Shown here: piece after piece, positions 62,802 to 64,000 of the stretch
Layout: each line of letters starts with the position of its first letter
Position numbering within the stretch: position 1 is the first letter of the stretch
Assembly (NCBI GenBank): GCA_017644185.1
Contig: JAEPMA010000003.1
Location: 310,001-374,000 of the forward strand
Source of the DNA: Rhodospirillales bacterium
Lineage (GTDB): Bacteria; Pseudomonadota; Alphaproteobacteria; Rhodospirillales; Casp-alpha2
Reading direction: 5' to 3'
Length of the DNA: 64,000 bases
Translations under genes and position numbers: made by a program
The notes under the pieces: model-generated
The model's input: the letters and a program-made list of their open reading frames with translations, nothing else
What the model was told of the DNA's origin: nothing
Database searches by the model: none

Positions 62802-64000
62802 TCACTCGGCGGCCTCCGGCTTACCACTCCCACAGTCTCCGGAGATCGCGGCGAGCAGCTTGGAACGGACATCCTCGATCTTGTTGGGTTGTTCCATCTT
62901 GAGTCCGAAAATGTCCTTCACATAAAACACATCGACGACACGCTCCCCATAGGTCGAGACATGCGCGGAAGCGATCTGCAGGCCGGCGTTGGTCAACGCG
63001 TTCGTGACGTCATGCAGGAAGCCCAACCGATCGCGGCCATTGACCTCGATCACCGTGTGGGTCCTGCTCGCCTTGTTGTCGATAAGGACGCGGGGCGGCA
63101 CCTGGAAAACGCTGGTCCGGGACGGCATGGCGTTTTCCCTTGCCTCTTTCAGCTCCCACGCCGGGGATTCAAGTCCCGAAAGCGCGCGCTCGATGCGGCG
63201 GCGAATGCGCTCCATCCGCGCCTCACCTGAAACCGCTTCCGCCTGCCCGTCCTGCACCCAGAACGTGTCGAGCGCCATACCGTTGTTGAGGGTCACGATC
63301 TTGGCGTCGACGATGTTGATACTCCCCAGCGAGAGCGCGCCCGCGACCTTGGCGAACAGGCCGGGATGGTCGACGGTGAAGACCACGACTTCCGTTGCGT
63401 CGTGCTCCTCGTCGGCGGTCAACTCGATGCGCAAATTCTGTTTATTGATCGCGGCTTGACGGATGAGCTCGGCATGGCGGAGCAGGGCGTCGGTATCGAA
63501 CGTCAACCAATAGGTGTCTCGGGCAAGGCCGAGATGCGCCTCGATCCGCTCTGACGTCCAGTCTTTCGAAGTCTCTTCAAGCGCGGTGGCAAGCTTGCGC
63601 TTGGCTGTATCTGCACGTTTCGACAAGCGCTCCTCCGGACTTTCGCCGGACATCAACTCGCGGGCATGCCAGTAAAGCTCGCGCAGCAAGCCCGCCTTCC
63701 AGGCGTTCCAGACATTAGGTCCGACGGCGCGTATGTCGGCGACGGTCAGGATCAAAAGCAGCCTGAGGCGTTCCGGGGACTGAACCACTTCGACGAAATC
63801 GGAAACGGTTTTTGGATCGTCGATATCGCGCTTGAAGGCGGTATGGCTCATCAACAGGTGATAGCGCACGAGCCAGGACACGGTCTCCGTCTCCCATTCC
63901 GAAAGCCCCAAGCGCGGTCCCAATTTAAGTGCGATATCGGCGCCGATCTCGGAATGATCGCCGCCCCGACCCTTGGCGATATCATGCAACAAAACGGCGG
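62802..64000 (-). CDS. glnD: Bifunctional uridylyltransferase/uridylyl-removing enzyme GlnD, 5'-truncated
   Basis: C-terminal about 399 residues; the gene continues beyond base 64000. The HD uridylyl-removing domain shows LLHDIAKGRGGDHSEIG and VRYHLLMSHTAF. Two ACT domains follow (VVFTVDHPGLFAKVAGAL and IEVNGRDRLGFLHDVTNAL), which sense glutamine. It controls nitrogen assimilation by modifying PII. No true start is in the window. Confidence 0.96.
   Translation of the reverse strand, partial: AVLLHDIAKGRGGDHSEIGADIALKLGPRLGLSEWETETVSWLVRYHLLMSHTAFKRDIDDPKTVSDFVEVVQSPERLRLLLILTVADIRAVGPNVWNAWKAGLLRELYWHARELMSGESPEERLSKRADTAKRKLATALEETSKDWTSERIEAHLGLARDTYWLTFDTDALLRHAELIRQAAINKQNLRIELTADEEHDATEVVVFTVDHPGLFAKVAGALSLGSINIVDAKIVTLNNGMALDTFWVQDGQAEAVSGEARMERIRRRIERALSGLESPAWELKEARENAMPSRTSVFQVPPRVLIDNKASRTHTVIEVNGRDRLGFLHDVTNALTNAGLQIASAHVSTYGERVVDVFYVKDIFGLKMEQPNKIEDVRSKLLAAISGDCGSGKPEAAE

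Noticed and set aside
1-64000. CRISPR array, rRNA operon or complete insertion sequence
   Set aside because: No regularly spaced repeats, rRNA sequence or transposase with terminal repeats was found on reading the window.

Overview
The window looks like the core chromosome of an alphaproteobacterium, most likely in or near the Rhodospirillales (inference). The main pointers are a GcrA cell-cycle regulator, a MucR/Ros-type regulator, Irr beside a second Fur protein, a SAM-II riboswitch in front of metZ, a fabA-fabB-fabI set, DUF3422, and the housekeeping orders rimP-nusA-ylxR-infB-rbfA-truB-rpsO-pnp and fur-miaB-phoH-ybeY-corC-lnt. Base composition is high in GC, except around 2.1-3.9 kb. Both edges cut genes: rsmE on the left (its 5' end is missing) and glnD on the right (its 5' end is missing).

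Bases 1-9.8 kb: rsmE and gshA on the plus strand, then a small foreign-looking island. The island holds an AT-richer secreted Sel1-like protein and a phage gene broken by an in-frame stop. It is followed by a family-3 solute-binding protein with two permeases but no ATPase, divergent from an RpiR regulator, allE and allA (ureide catabolism to glyoxylate, urea and ammonia). A tRNA-Arg(CCU) and a MarR-acetyltransferase fusion with a palindromic operator close this part.

9.9-24 kb: PagL-type lipid A deacylase, prolyl aminopeptidase, two Nudix proteins, gcrA and methylmalonyl-CoA mutase. A second phage remnant at 16.6-18.25 kb includes a remarkable open reading frame that joins the start of a portal (head-tail connector) protein to the nuclease half of a large terminase. 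After it come tldD, DUF3422, an uncharacterised pair (BNR propeller plus a ubiquitin-like MoaD/ThiS protein) and an ArsR-SRPBCC pair.

24-35 kb: a riboswitch-controlled metZ, pabC-pabB for p-aminobenzoate, a hydroxyacid dehydrogenase, an SH3 protein, then rubrerythrin, a heterodisulfide-reductase-like Fe-S protein and DUF3501 as one unit. This unit is preceded by an Irr-type box and by a tandem 14-bp repeat. irr and the unsaturated fatty acid genes fabA-fabB-fabI follow.

35-64 kb: almost entirely minus-strand housekeeping. It covers RNA decay and translation (pnp to rimP), trmB-metK, the lnt-corC-ybeY-phoH-miaB set with tight ATGA-type overlaps, fur, a MucR homologue, a TusA-like protein, tsaB, a polytopic membrane protein, rutE, a polysaccharide deacetylase, a Bax-type glucosaminidase, an Nfu-type Fe-S scaffold, trpS, murJ and glnD. 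There is no CRISPR array, no rRNA, no complete insertion sequence, and no stretch over about 300 bases without a gene. The least ordinary content is the pair of decayed phage pieces and the regulatory DNA around metZ and the rubrerythrin unit.
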